DNA of 45,435 nucleotides from Leptospira ellinghausenii. Its GTDB lineage: Bacteria; Spirochaetota; Leptospiria; Leptospirales; Leptospiraceae. Within the stretch, counting starts at the first letter, position 1, and each line of letters opens with the position of its first letter. The notes below the pieces were generated by a model. The model saw nothing but the letters and a program-made list of their open reading frames with translations, was not told where the DNA came from and did no database searches. A program made the position numbers and the translations under genes. This document shows positions 25,091 through 36,300 of this stretch, piece by piece. Where the stretch lies: NCBI RefSeq assembly GCF_003114815.1, contig NZ_BFAZ01000014.1, positions 1 to 45,435 on the forward strand. Reading direction: 5' to 3'.

Positions 25091-25990
25091 TTATGAAATT
25101 GCAACATGCTCATGATTCGAGCTAATCACAGTTCCAAAATCAAAACTAATTACTGAATTCTCCGCTGATGCTAAGGGACCGAATTTTGACATTGTAATTG
25201 GCTCACCAAAGAATTGTTTTTCGAGATTAATTTTGATTTGCTTTAGTTCTGACTTTGTTGGCTTTGATTTGAACTTAAATTCAGGAAAATTATCATAAGT
25301 TCTACCATTGAGAACTCTTCCCGCCTTCTTCTTTCGAACACCTCCCCATTGTTTAAAATGCATTGGAACATTTTGTTCTTCACATTGTTTAAGAATTGAT
25401 TGCACCCAAGATTCTTCCATTGGACGGCACCTAACACCACTCTCTCCCCCCAAAATCACCCAATCCACCTTCGTAAGATTGATAGTTCCTAGGTCTTCCA
25501 ACAATGGCTCAATTGAAAGAAATCGGGTTTTAACATTGGTATTCCTAAGGATACTTACTCTTTCTTTATATGCCTTACAATTCTCAACAGTAACCCCCAT
25601 CCAGATGTTATCTAGGCTAGAAAATTCCTTCAATTTAGAATCGAATAGTTGTTTCATTCGAATAGGTCGTTTGGTGAGTATTTGGTAGATATGCCAATTT
25701 GCTTCTCGCATCACTGTAAATACTTTGTGAATGTAATCATCGGTGAAGCTCTCATGAAACAAATCCGACATTGAATTCACAAATACCAATGAAGGTTTCT
25801 TAAATTTCAAAGGTTTGAGAAGCATTCCTGGCACTTCCCTCGGAACAAATCCCATTTCATATGCATTCCCCTTAACCCCACGGAAACGATTTGCAAACGT
25901 TTCGGCGTAGCAATTCTTACATCCTGCGGAAACTTTCTGGCACCCTCGCATAGGGTTCCACGTCTCATTGGTCCACTCGATACTTGTCAT
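25091..25990 (-). CDS. Phage Gp37/Gp68 (DUF5131) three-Cys-motif protein
   Basis: 299 residues. The N-terminus (SIEWTNETWNPMRGC) and the three cysteines Cys17, Cys24 and Cys27 (GCQKVSAGCKNCYAE) are the hallmark of the Gp37/Gp68 family, with later blocks FVNSMSDLFH and LGGESG also characteristic. The Cys arrangement resembles radical-SAM cluster motifs. The family is common in phages and integrated elements and is often paired with a three-Cys-motif partner protein (TcmP); no partner gene is recognisable nearby. Biological role unknown. Confidence 0.85.
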   Translation of the reverse strand: MTSIEWTNETWNPMRGCQKVSAGCKNCYAETFANRFRGVKGNAYEMGFVPREVPGMLLKPLKFKKPSLVFVNSMSDLFHESFTDDYIHKVFTVMREANWHIYQILTKRPIRMKQLFDSKLKEFSSLDNIWMGVTVENCKAYKERVSILRNTNVKTRFLSIEPLLEDLGTINLTKVDWVILGGESGVRCRPMEESWVQSILKQCEEQNVPMHFKQWGGVRKKKAGRVLNGRTYDNFPEFKFKSKPTKSELKQIKINLEKQFFGEPITMSKFGPLASAENSVISFDFGTVISSNHEHVAIS

Positions 25991-26533
25991 ATTTCAACTC
26001 CTTTGGGGAATTTTTCCCCTCTACTTTAAATATACTCCGTTTGATGGAACGAAGGCTATGATTGGGAATTTTTCAAAAAAAAAGAAATTTTTTTGTCAAA
26101 GGAGTAACTTTCAAATTTGCGAAGGCGGATACAAAACAGAGAAAAACGGTCTAAATCAAGAAAGGATAAGTCCTCGGTAAACCTAAAGCTAAAAAAGGTA
26201 TACTACACAATCAATAGTGAAAGCACGAGAGATTCAAAGAATAGAGAAAAAAATTTAAGGAAGTTTAATTAATTATAGAAAAACAAAAAATAATGAAGAT
26301 GAGAAGGATTTAATTATTAATAATTTAAAAAATTGCATCGCATAGCATATTCTAGTGGATATACAAGAATCAACCAAATACTTACAGCGAAATATCTAAA
26401 AAGCATTTGCAACAACCGAACGAGGACTACTGCAAAAAAATAGTTTAACCATCACTTAATGCCTTTAAAACATTTTTCAAAATTTCTAACTACATTGACT
26501 TAGAACTTTACAATTTTAACAAAATGTTAAATG
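25991..26533. other. Non-coding AT-rich gap
   Basis: No credible gene. It holds an A-run/T-run inverted repeat near 26070-26100 and otherwise low-complexity sequence. It separates the mobile-element genes from the lipoprotein block and may contain the promoter of the DUF5131 gene. Confidence 0.45.
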
Positions 26534-27694
26534 CTATTGCTTCCAATATGAATCGCCTGTCTCCTCCTCCCAATTAAAAATTCTATAATTCAAAACTTTT
26601 AATCTAATTTGTTTATACTTAATTACTTGCTCCTTTATGTAAGGAAGACCTTCCCTGAAATTAGCTTTATACTTTTCAAAATTATCTTTATTCAATATTC
26701 CATTGTATTTTGTGGATAAGTATGCTGTCTCCGATTGAGTATACACTTCATATTCCGCAATACAGACAACTTTATCATATTTCATTTCCTCATATTTTTC
26801 AATTTCCATACTAACGAAAATAGGTGGTGAGAAAAAACGTTTAAAGCCACCAGTATATTCATCATAAATGTTTAGCGTAAAACCTCGATTCTTAATATCA
26901 TACGGTGTTTTTTTTAAATCTGTTTCAAAAACTAAATACTTTTTAGATTTTAAATTTGCATTTTCCTTTATGAGTTTTTCGTAATCTGATAGTTTCATCT
27001 CTAGATATTGATGAGTTAGAGTAAAAAACAAATCGGGATTCTCTATTTCATTTTGGTGAGCCAATATAAAATTTAATTTTTCATCGTAGCGTAAATCGAT
27101 TATTTGTTCTAAAGGAATACCTCTAACCAACCTCTGTGAATCCTCTTCCATTTGCGTATCTCGAATTACAATAGCCTCTTTGAATTTATTCAAATTCTCA
27201 TCACCAATAATGAAATATATTGTTTGAAAAAGAGACAATCCATCTTTATCCAAAAACTTTACAATAGGTGCCACATCAAACCATGGATTATTAAGATTTA
27301 CATAATTCAATTTGAAATCTACCAAAGAAACATACGGTCGTATAGTATAAGGAACATTAACTTTTTTAATTTTCGAATCATAATTAATGTATTTTTTTAA
27401 ATCAAAATTATAATTCCCATTTTTGCAAACTAAGTAAATCGTTTCCAGTTGATCATCAACATCCCAATGATTACAATGGGAAAGTGATGGAATATCCGTT
27501 TGAAATTTCCCATCTGGGTTTAAAACAAAATGATAATATTTTTTAATTTCTTTTGTTGATAATATATATATTGGTATTCCAACTACATCTAAAAGTTTAT
27601 CATTGGATGCTTTTAATTTCTCAATATTTGTTGCACAGTTTAAAAAGATAAAAACTAGTGAAATAAGGAAAGCATAAGCTTGTTTATTATTCAT
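26534..27694 (-). CDS. Hypothetical lipoprotein
   Basis: 386 residues. The signal peptide (hydrophobic residues 8-17) ends in FLNC with the lipidated Cys20, a spirochaete-type lipobox, so the protein is predicted to be anchored in a membrane. The mature part is of mixed alpha/beta appearance without a domain I recognise; repeated YxxxK motifs and a Trp-containing C-terminus are visible. It lies 18 bases after the DUF2085 gene on the same strand and may share its transcript. Confidence 0.65.
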   Translation of the reverse strand: MNNKQAYAFLISLVFIFLNCATNIEKLKASNDKLLDVVGIPIYILSTKEIKKYYHFVLNPDGKFQTDIPSLSHCNHWDVDDQLETIYLVCKNGNYNFDLKKYINYDSKIKKVNVPYTIRPYVSLVDFKLNYVNLNNPWFDVAPIVKFLDKDGLSLFQTIYFIIGDENLNKFKEAIVIRDTQMEEDSQRLVRGIPLEQIIDLRYDEKLNFILAHQNEIENPDLFFTLTHQYLEMKLSDYEKLIKENANLKSKKYLVFETDLKKTPYDIKNRGFTLNIYDEYTGGFKRFFSPPIFVSMEIEKYEEMKYDKVVCIAEYEVYTQSETAYLSTKYNGILNKDNFEKYKANFREGLPYIKEQVIKYKQIRLKVLNYRIFNWEEETGDSYWKQ

Positions 27695-27712
27695 TCTAAA
27701 AATTCCTATATA

Positions 27713-28069
27713 TTAAAAATTAACAGTGAAAGAAATCAGGGCAAACAAAGTCATAGCATATCCAAAGCCTAACAATGTTCCCGTTACCATCCTACGGAGA
27801 TTATTCGATTTGATTTTTGTAAATTCTTGAATTGTCCAATCAATCAACGCAGGAAGCATTAACGATATGTAAGTTATGACGCCGAACCTAATTGGCACGC
27901 TTATTATACTTATAATAGCAAATAGCTGCCCAATAATTACTCCAGTGCATCTGGCACATACAGGGAATTGCGAACCTTTATAAGTAAAGCTCCTCTCTGG
28001 TATTTGATGGCACATGAAAGGGAACTCTGCCAATGATATCCGACTAATATCAATGAAATTCCTTAGCAT
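27713..28069 (-). CDS. DUF2085 family membrane protein
   Basis: 118 residues. FMCHQIPERSFTYKGSQFPVCARCTG with a Cys-His and a Cys-x2-Cys pair is the defining motif of DUF2085, followed by three hydrophobic segments (about 48-65, 68-80 and 97-117). Found in many bacteria as a small integral membrane protein of unknown role, probably metal-binding. Its ATG overlaps the stop of the upstream zinc-ribbon gene by one base (TAATG), so translation is coupled. Confidence 0.75.
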   Translation of the reverse strand: MLRNFIDISRISLAEFPFMCHQIPERSFTYKGSQFPVCARCTGVIIGQLFAIISIISVPIRFGVITYISLMLPALIDWTIQEFTKIKSNNLRRMVTGTLLGFGYAMTLFALISFTVNF

Positions 28070-28422
28070 TATTTTCGAATAACAGTCGTCTTAGTCTTCC
28101 CGCTTCCACATAAACCGCATAATAGTCCAAAAGGACCTGCTAGGAAGAAGCCAATACAAGCTTTCAAAAATCCAAATCCCTTGGTTTCACTATTTACTAT
28201 TATAGTTTCAGGAGTTCTTGATTCTATCTTTGGAGAACTAATTGAGTCCGAACTATTTTGAATCTTATCTGGAATAGACTTTAGCTGTTCGAGAGTAGTT
28301 ACTTTTGACAAAGTAGCTCTCTGAAAGCAGCTAACGCACACTTTGTGTCCGTCAAATTTCATCAAAGATGTATTTAAGAATCTTAATTCGGTGCCACAAC
28401 TAGGGCATATTGTTTCTGTCAT
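28069..28422 (-). CDS. Zinc-ribbon protein with a C-terminal hydrophobic segment
   Basis: 117 residues with AAGGATC before the ATG. The N-terminus has a treble-clef-like zinc ribbon (CPSC at 6-9 and CVSC around 32-35). A Ser/Thr-rich linker follows, and the C-terminus is a Gly/Leu/Cys-rich hydrophobic stretch (ACIGFFLAGPFGLLCGLCG) that may insert in the membrane. No family name comes to mind. It is coupled to the DUF2085 gene and divergent from an XRE regulator. Confidence 0.6.
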   Translation of the reverse strand: MTETICPSCGTELRFLNTSLMKFDGHKVCVSCFQRATLSKVTTLEQLKSIPDKIQNSSDSISSPKIESRTPETIIVNSETKGFGFLKACIGFFLAGPFGLLCGLCGSGKTKTTVIRK

Positions 28423-28502
28423 TTTGATCCTTGGTTAAAGCAGTATCGCAGCTAACTGATTGTTAAAGTAATTTAGAGTTTGAAATTCTGTCAACATTTA
28501 TA

Positions 28503-28518
28503 ACGCTATATTTAGCGT
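28503..28518. promoter_or_regulatory. Small palindrome in a divergent promoter region
   Basis: ACGCTA and TAGCGT, 6-bp perfect arms with a 4-base centre, lie midway between the zinc-ribbon gene and the XRE gene. This is a candidate XRE operator. TATACT at 28555-28560 is a good -10 box only 6 bases before the GTG at 28567, so this XRE mRNA may also be leaderless. Confidence 0.4.
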
Positions 28519-28566
28519 GTTACTTGTACCGTGGCTATTATTTCGCCTTACAATTATACTTAGAAT

Positions 28567-28854
28567 GTGGCAAAAAAGTACGACAGAATTCTACAGGAAA
28601 TTGCAGAGAAGATCAAACAGACTAGGGAATATAGAGATATGACCCAAGAAGCTGTGTCAGGGCTAGAATTAGGAGTGAGAAATTATCAAAGAATTGAATC
28701 TATGGAAGGATTACCATCTCTGAAATCATTGTTGATTATCGCAGATGCGTTAGGAGTCCATCCCAAGGAGCTATTAGATGTTCCTGGACTGTCGAATCGA
28801 CCTTTGAAAAAGAAATTCCCAGCCAGGAAGAGAAAGAGAGTCAAATCCACCTAG
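28567..28854 (+). CDS. XRE-family DNA-binding regulator
   Basis: 95 residues from a GTG start without a Shine-Dalgarno sequence. Nearly the whole protein is a Cro/C1 helix-turn-helix (residues 8-66: IAEKIKQTREYRDMTQEAVSGLELGVRNYQRIE...), with a short Arg/Lys-rich tail. It is divergent from the zinc-ribbon/DUF2085 genes with a palindrome between them, so it may regulate that pair and itself. It resembles the small autonomous XRE proteins of integrated elements. Confidence 0.8.
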   Translation: MAKKYDRILQEIAEKIKQTREYRDMTQEAVSGLELGVRNYQRIESMEGLPSLKSLLIIADALGVHPKELLDVPGLSNRPLKKKFPARKRKRVKST

Positions 28855-29796
28855 AATTATAATGGCAAGATTTTAATATTACAATTTGAAAGAGAGCCAA
28901 AAGTGACACTGCCTATAATTCTATTTTGTTTCCATAAACTCATAACATTAAAGAATGAGTTTAACCAACTTCAACTCAAAGATATTTAAAATAACGCCAA
29001 AAAAGAAAATCGATTAATTCTTTTTAAACAAATTGTAACTATTAAAATATTCAATCTAAATAGGAAATTCTTAACATACGATTCAAAAAAATAAAGTTTA
29101 CAAATTTTTCTAGGTAGAAAGCTCAATTATAATTCGATCCATGTAACACAACTTATGATTTTAATAAATTAAAATGTGACAGAATGAAACAATTAAAAAA
29201 AATATTAAAAGAATATATCAATATATTTAAGTATCCAGTAGATTCAAATAAATCTCAAACGAAGTTTTCCGAGAAATTCAATCTAGAAATTTAAATAGGA
29301 TTGGTTGAGTCCAAATATTATTCACAAGAGATTGTCGGTTAGAATTTGCTTTGAAATTTCCCATACATCTAAAATACCAATAACTTATGAAAAAACTTTA
29401 AACATTAAATTTCTTCCTTTCTTCCAAGAATACGAAGTAATGAACGTATTAAAATACCTTTTAGAACTATCCTAGATTAACTTTAAAAATTAGGTAGAAG
29501 TGAGAATTTTTAAAAACAGTGGAAGTCATAAAAAATGATTATCAGGTTTATCTTAATTCAAAAAATCTCTTCAAAATTGAACAATGAAAGCAAGAACTAT
29601 ATATTAAGTTTTCTCAGTCGGATTAGAAAAATTCACAATGGAGAAAAGAAAAAACTAACGCAAATTTGATTAATTAAAAGGGTAATTAATGCTTCCTTAC
29701 ATAAAATCAAGTTTTCGCATACGATTGCATAATAATCTCAATTTAATGAAATTAATTTGTTAAACTCTATTTGAAATTAAAATTATAGTTACTAAT
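28855..29796. other. Long AT-rich non-coding stretch
   Basis: Over 900 bases with many stops in all frames. The only thing resembling a gene is a 36-codon ORF starting near 29184 (MKQLKKILKEYIN...) without a ribosome-binding site. No strong hairpins or long repeats were seen. It is probably decayed sequence between the XRE gene and the end of the RHS operon. Confidence 0.45.
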
Positions 29797-30375
29797 TTAG
29801 TCGCTACGCAAAAAAGGAGCTGAATTGCACCGGTCTCTATATCCATCAGTTTTTTCAAGTTCCTGAAATACACTACCATAAACATCATATATAGGATACC
29901 ATCCCAAAGGATATGTAATCGGTGAAGAAATTGCTCCTAGAATAACACTAGAATAAGAAATTTCGGTTTTCATTGACTGACTAACATTAAAAATGTATAT
30001 ATTTCTATTCCTACCAATATCAGTTTCAACTTTTCTATGTAAAATTTCATTCTTCAACTCAATATCTGACAGATTAAACATTCCAGAAAAAGGTTTCTTT
30101 TTAACTAAAGCGAAACTAAATTCTCTCGGTGTTAGCTTATTATCAAAATGGAAACATATTTTTTTTTCATTATAATTTCGATTCAAAAATAATATTTCAC
30201 TCTCATCATCAAAAATTAAATTTAACTGAACCTCAAAGGGAGGTAAAATTTCTAATTTGTCAAAATTTATTAAAAATGATTTCGCTTTCACCTTAGTATC
30301 AAAATCAATTCTTTCTTCTCTTGAAGAACATTGAATTGCAAAAAATCCCAATAAAATCAAATATTTAATTTTCAA
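29797..30375 (-). CDS. Lipoprotein translationally coupled to the RHS gene; possible immunity protein
   Basis: 192 residues from a TTG start whose TG is shared with the TGA stop of the RHS gene (TTGA), with GGAGAG eight bases upstream; this start places the signal peptide (KYLILLGFFAIQC) at the N-terminus. Cys is followed by Ser-Ser-Arg-Glu, a lipoprotein type. The mature part looks like beta-strand segments without a known domain and ends in Cys-Asn-Ser-Ala-Pro. The position directly behind a polymorphic-toxin-like RHS C-terminus is where immunity genes are found, but a structural accessory lipoprotein is equally possible. Confidence 0.6.
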   Translation of the reverse strand: MKIKYLILLGFFAIQCSSREERIDFDTKVKAKSFLINFDKLEILPPFEVQLNLIFDDESEILFLNRNYNEKKICFHFDNKLTPREFSFALVKKKPFSGMFNLSDIELKNEILHRKVETDIGRNRNIYIFNVSQSMKTEISYSSVILGAISSPITYPLGWYPIYDVYGSVFQELEKTDGYRDRCNSAPFLRSD

Positions 30376-33300
30376 TCTATACTCTCCGTAACTCCAGCTC
30401 CAGAACATCTATAAATCTGAAGTTGTTGCAATTTCTCATACTTATCTTGCTCTATTTTCTTAATAGGATCATTTTGAATTCCAACAGAAGTGGTGTTATT
30501 TTGTGTCATAGTCGGCTTATAGTATGAGGCAATTTGAATCGCTTGCGAACAATTCGCAGAAACATTAGCCGCTCGTTGATCTTGAACGTAATTTGGATTT
30601 AAACTTACTGCTAAAGATGTTATTGCAACTCCAACGTAAAAGAAAATTACACCAATTTTCGCAGTTGCCGGAAAATTTGCCAAAATTCCACCAACTACAG
30701 TCAACACCATGCCAAATTTTACAACTCCAAGGTAAATTGAATTAACACGTTTAATACGTTCCCTTTCTTTTTTTAAATTTTTTCCTGTATTCCAGCCGTC
30801 GAGGAAAGCTTGCACCTTTTTTTCTTCAGGTGCTAAGAAATAATTCACCAAAGCAAAAGCAAGTGGTGGCGAAATTCCATTCCCCGTATAATCCTTATGT
30901 TTAATTGGATTCCCATCTACGTACATCATTCGATTCATCCCTTGCTCTTTTTCAGGAAATACTACACCATCATTAGATGCGAATTTACCCAAAGTGGAAT
31001 CATAGTATCTTGACTTATAATAATACAGCCCACTCTCTTGATCTTCTTCTTGCCCTGTAAATTTATATTTCGTTATGTCAGGTCCATATGAATCAGTTCT
31101 TAATATCTCCCCGTATGGTTTATATGTAATGTGACTTTTTCCTCCTCTCTCCCCCCCGGCAAGAACATTTCCATTTCCATCGGTAATCATGGTTATGCTA
31201 CCCAAATGATCAGGATGAAAAAAATACATTCCTGAGACCCGCGAGGTACTATTGGAGGAACCTCCACCAATAGTACCTCCATTACTTGGTGTATCACCAA
31301 CAGAAGGTGTATTTAATGGAATTCCATTGCCAAGCCCAATCAGCCAAATAGGTGTACCTGATTCAGATTCTGCCCCTCCTAGCAACAATGGAAAACAACC
31401 AGTTGTCGTAGTGAATGAAAAGACAACAATTAGAATTGCTGTTCCATATCTAGGTATTTGGTTTCGAAAATCACATATAAATTTAGGCAAAATTGAAATT
31501 CCGAAATTATCAAAGCTATAATAACAGGGATTTTTATCATTTGATTCGCTTCGAGTTTTATAAACTAATAAAATTAAAAATGCTAGTAAAGCGAGCCAAG
31601 GAAGTGATCGATGACCTTCTTTCAACTTGCCATCAACGTATATATTGGTTTCTTCAAGGAGACTTTTTATGGTAATGCCAATTCGATTTTTCCAAAAGGT
31701 TTTACAATCAATATTCAAATTCTCACAAAAAGGGTTGGCAAATATGTCATTCGAAGCCATACTCGCAATCAGAATTGCATCCGGACGACTATACTGTGCA
31801 ACTATATCACCCTCAATTCCTACAACATATAAAGTATGTTTTTCTTCCTGACCTGGAGTTCGATGAATTTCATAAAAATTTCCAAAACTATATGTAGTAG
31901 TATTGGAATTTTGGAGCGATTTTTTTATTCGCGACCCAGAGTAATCATATGTATATTCAAATCTATCTCCACCCATGGTTTCGATTCTTTTGAGTTTGTT
32001 TTGAGCATTATATACTAGATGATCTCCATTTCTTCCAATCATATTACCCATTGCATCATAATTATAACCAATAATTCCAGTGTTTGAACCATTCACTTTT
32101 GTTACTGCATGAATATGGTTTCCGTTATCATATGAATATGTAAAGGCTCCCTTTTTTAATAGGTTGCCATTTTGACTATATTCATATTGCTCCTCTCCGT
32201 ATTTTCCAACCGCTTTGGTTACTCGATTTAAATGATCATAATCAAATCTTTGACTACGGGATTCGTTTACCAGGTCAGAAATAGCAGATATATTACCACG
32301 CATATCATATTCATACTTAATGCTCTGTTCTACGGAATTATCTTTCAGATAAGTAACAAGTGATAATGGTCGCTTTCGAAGAGGATCATAACCTATTTTA
32401 GTCTTTATACCATTCCCTGTTTTACGTTCTATAAAATATTTATCATTTTCTAAAACTGGACCTTCATAACTCACAACAGTGTGATTCAAACTATTTCCGT
32501 CGTGAGAATCCATCGTTAAAAAAGCAAGTTGACCAGTTCCAGTATAATGATTTCGTATTTTTGTGCCTTCCGGATAAGTAATAGTCTTCACACGACCAAA
32601 CTGATCGTATGTTCTCTGGAAAAGAATCTGCAAATCATCAACAGTACGCTTCTCTCCAATGATATTACCTTTTCGATCATATGCTAATTCGGTAACTCCT
32701 GACTCATCTGTAATCATGGAAAGCATACCAATCGTATTGGTATTACCTATTGAATTTCCACTATCATAATTATAAATTATTGGATTCTCATTCCCAGGAA
32801 ATACTTTAGTTACGCGCCCAAGTCCATCTACCTCATTTCTGATGATCGTTCCTCTAGAATCAGATTGAGTAATTAAATCTCCTGCAACATTGTAAGCATA
32901 GGAAATTGCTCCTGAGTTGGAATCACTGTATCTTGTTTTTCTTCCGCCAATATCATAACTAATTTCTGTAATTCCATTGCCTGGGTCAGCAATCCTAATG
33001 ATATTATTCGAATTATCATATTGATATAATATACTTTCGCCCTGGATAGATTTTGATATAACTCTACCCCAATTATCTAAGTTTTGAGTTTCAGTTCGAA
33101 TAACTTCAGATTGGTTGGTAATCGTAAGAACAATCGAGCGTATACCATAATTATACTTACTAATCTCCCCTGTTGCTGCAATAACTTCTTTTATACGCTC
33201 TTGTGTGTCCTCATTTTGATTAAAATAGAAAGTATATTTCCATAAAGGAGACTCACCAGTAAAATAGGAGTTTGATTTTTTTATTTCTCGTCCAAGGGAG

Positions 33301-36300
33301 TCAAAAACGTATTGAGTTGTAGAAACGACTCCTTCAGCTACCAAAGATTCTTTTTTTAAAACTTTCCCTTCTAAGTTCTTGTATTCCTTTACCCATACAT
33401 CACCTTCATCCGTATGGGTGGTTTGCTTTGTCGACAATAGTGAACCATCGAAATCATATTCATAAGATTCAACTTTACGACTATCCAAATATGAAGAGAT
33501 TTTTCTTCCATGATAGTCAAATTCGTGTGATGAAATATTCCCATTACTATCTTCGAAACTTATCTCTAAATCAAGCTTGGGATCATAACGTTTTCTACTA
33601 ATCTGTCCGAGAGCATTCCTAATTAGAGTTGCTTTGCTACGAGTAATATCATTGTATTCATATGATAAAGACCTTCCTAATGAATCAGTAGTGGACGAAA
33701 CATTCCCGATTTCATCATAAGAATAATAAATAGAATACCACTGACTAAAGCTTACTAACTTACTTTCCGAGGCTACATCAGCTCCATTATAGGTCCATTT
33801 TTTATGTTCAACCAAACTCCCATTAACAGTTTTTTTTGATTCTATTGGTAATGCTAATATATTCATAGCTGAATTGTCTGAATAATGCATTTCCAACCGC
33901 GTAACTCTACCATTAAAATCTTCCACAGCAGATGATTGTGAATAAGCAAAGGCTTGATCATATGTAATTGAATTAGTTATCTGGTCTTTTAAATTCCCGT
34001 TTTCAAAGACTTCTTTAGTTGTTAAAGTGGGAATTCTCAATCTGGTGCCAGTATGCGGATTAAAAACTGAATATGCATAAGCATTTCTTTCTAATAAAGT
34101 ATTATTTCCAGTATAAATTTCTAATTTAGATAGAAGACCAGCATTTGATCCATTATGAATGTATGAAGATATTCTTTTTCCTTTTATTTCTCCGTTAACA
34201 AAATTAGTCTCTGTAACCGTTTCAAATCCTAAGTTTTGACTTGTTTCCAAGTCTCCCGGTCTATATCGAAAGTTTGCATAAGAATATTCAGATTTATAAT
34301 TAGCATATTCAAGCCCTGCCTTTGAAGAAATTGATGCTACTAGCAATTGAGGGGAAACGTTTGGCAAAGTTGTTGTATAACTACCTGTTCCTTTAAGAAC
34401 AGCTCCTTGCATATTTTTTTTCCATAAATAACTAATTGAAGTTTCTGCTCCGTTAATGTTATTAATGACTTTACTTAACATACCACCAGTTGCAGTCGGA
34501 GTGTCTGACGATATCTGTTTAGTAACTAAACTCTTTCCATATTGGTAAAAAAAATCAGGTATACCATCCTCATTTCTATCTTCAAATCTGCTTTCAGCAA
34601 TTTCATGTGATTCAACTGAAAAATCAGATGTCCTGATGAAATTACCCTTTCCGTCTCCAGTGTATATATGATAGGAAGTATTTTTAAATTCCTTAACTAC
34701 GAAGTCATACTTACCATCTTCGTTCACATCAACAAAATCAAAGCTAGATGCAGCATTTAGATTTGGATCATCTCTTTCTGCAAATCTATCAGGTTTAATA
34801 ATTGTAGGCATACCTGATGTAACTATTTCATTTGTATCAAAATATCCACCCTTGTTAAAAACCACATTTAACGTAGATGATATAGCTGCAGGATTTTCAA
34901 CTCCATAATCATAAGGATTAAAATGACTGTTTGAATTAGTTAGCGTTACTAAATCTGGCAATCCATCACGATTTATATCAACCAACCAATTCTTTCCATT
35001 ATAACCTACCATAGATTTTGGTAAATTAATAGCTGATTGAGAGAGAGAATTAGTTGCTAAATTAATTTTAGTAGAAACTAGTTGATACTGTGCTCCATCT
35101 AAATTGACATTTCTCATTCGACTAATTTCAATATCAATTTCGTTTGCTTGTCTTTGAACTAAATCCTTGTATTTAACCTCAAAAAATTGTCGGTCAATCG
35201 CTTCAATCAGCTGAGCCTTTTCTGATTCGGTTGCAGTGCCTGGTCTACCAAGTAATTCCCAATATAACCAACGCCATTCATAAATAATAGAACTCTCAAT
35301 ATATCTTACATGGAAAAAATCTCCATATCCACCATTAATCAAAAATTGCATTTGCTCTTTGAAATAATTCACTTCTGCTTGTGCATCTGCGATTTCTTGC
35401 TTATGTCTTTCCTTGACTGCTAAAAGTAAATTTTGCTCGGGAGGAGGGTTTACGTTCAATATTTGCAAATGTTCAGGAACTCTATCGCCGTCAATATCAG
35501 AAAATTGATTCATTCTATGGGCTACGAAAGGATTCGTATCCAAAGTTTCCTGCACTAAGCTTCGATTTCCACCATACCAAATTATCTTTTCAGCTTTAAA
35601 GCTTTTACCTTGGGAAATAAAAATAGACATTCGATCGTTGGTTAAATGAATAAAATCATTTCTTCCGTCATTATTGATATCCACTGCATGATCGACTCGT
35701 TGATAATTTTGAGTTAGTCGGTAGTTTTGTGAAGCTGGGTTAAGAGTTATATTTGAATATGCAATCGGATTTGTTAAACCACTCCCATTTGAAAATGAAA
35801 TATTTAATTTACTGTTTTGTTCGAACAGAAAATCAGTAGTTCCATCTCCGTCAATATCTGCTAAAGTAAAAAATGTATTGTATTTAATAGGGAATCTAGG
35901 GGATTCAGTGCTTCTATTATTTTTTAAATCGTCAGTTTTTAAAAAAACCTGATCATTATCCATTCTTCCTAATAATCTAGAAAACTCGGCTATTCCATCT
36001 CCATCTAAATCCGTTGGCATTAATACTTTACCAGGTGATACTACTCCATTATTACATCCATCCGCACTAAATATCACATATTGACCACAATATGCAAAAG
36101 CAAAATCAGGACATCCAGGGAAAGCAGTGCATAAACAAGCAACCACACCGACATCACAAGCTTGCCTATACTTATTTCCAATAGGATACCTTCCCAATAA
36201 TTCAACTTCTGGATAATATTGGTTTGCTTGGATTAATTCAGCATTAGCATTAAAACCTTCGGAAGTTCCCCCACCAGAAATAGTACCAAATTTAAGTCCC

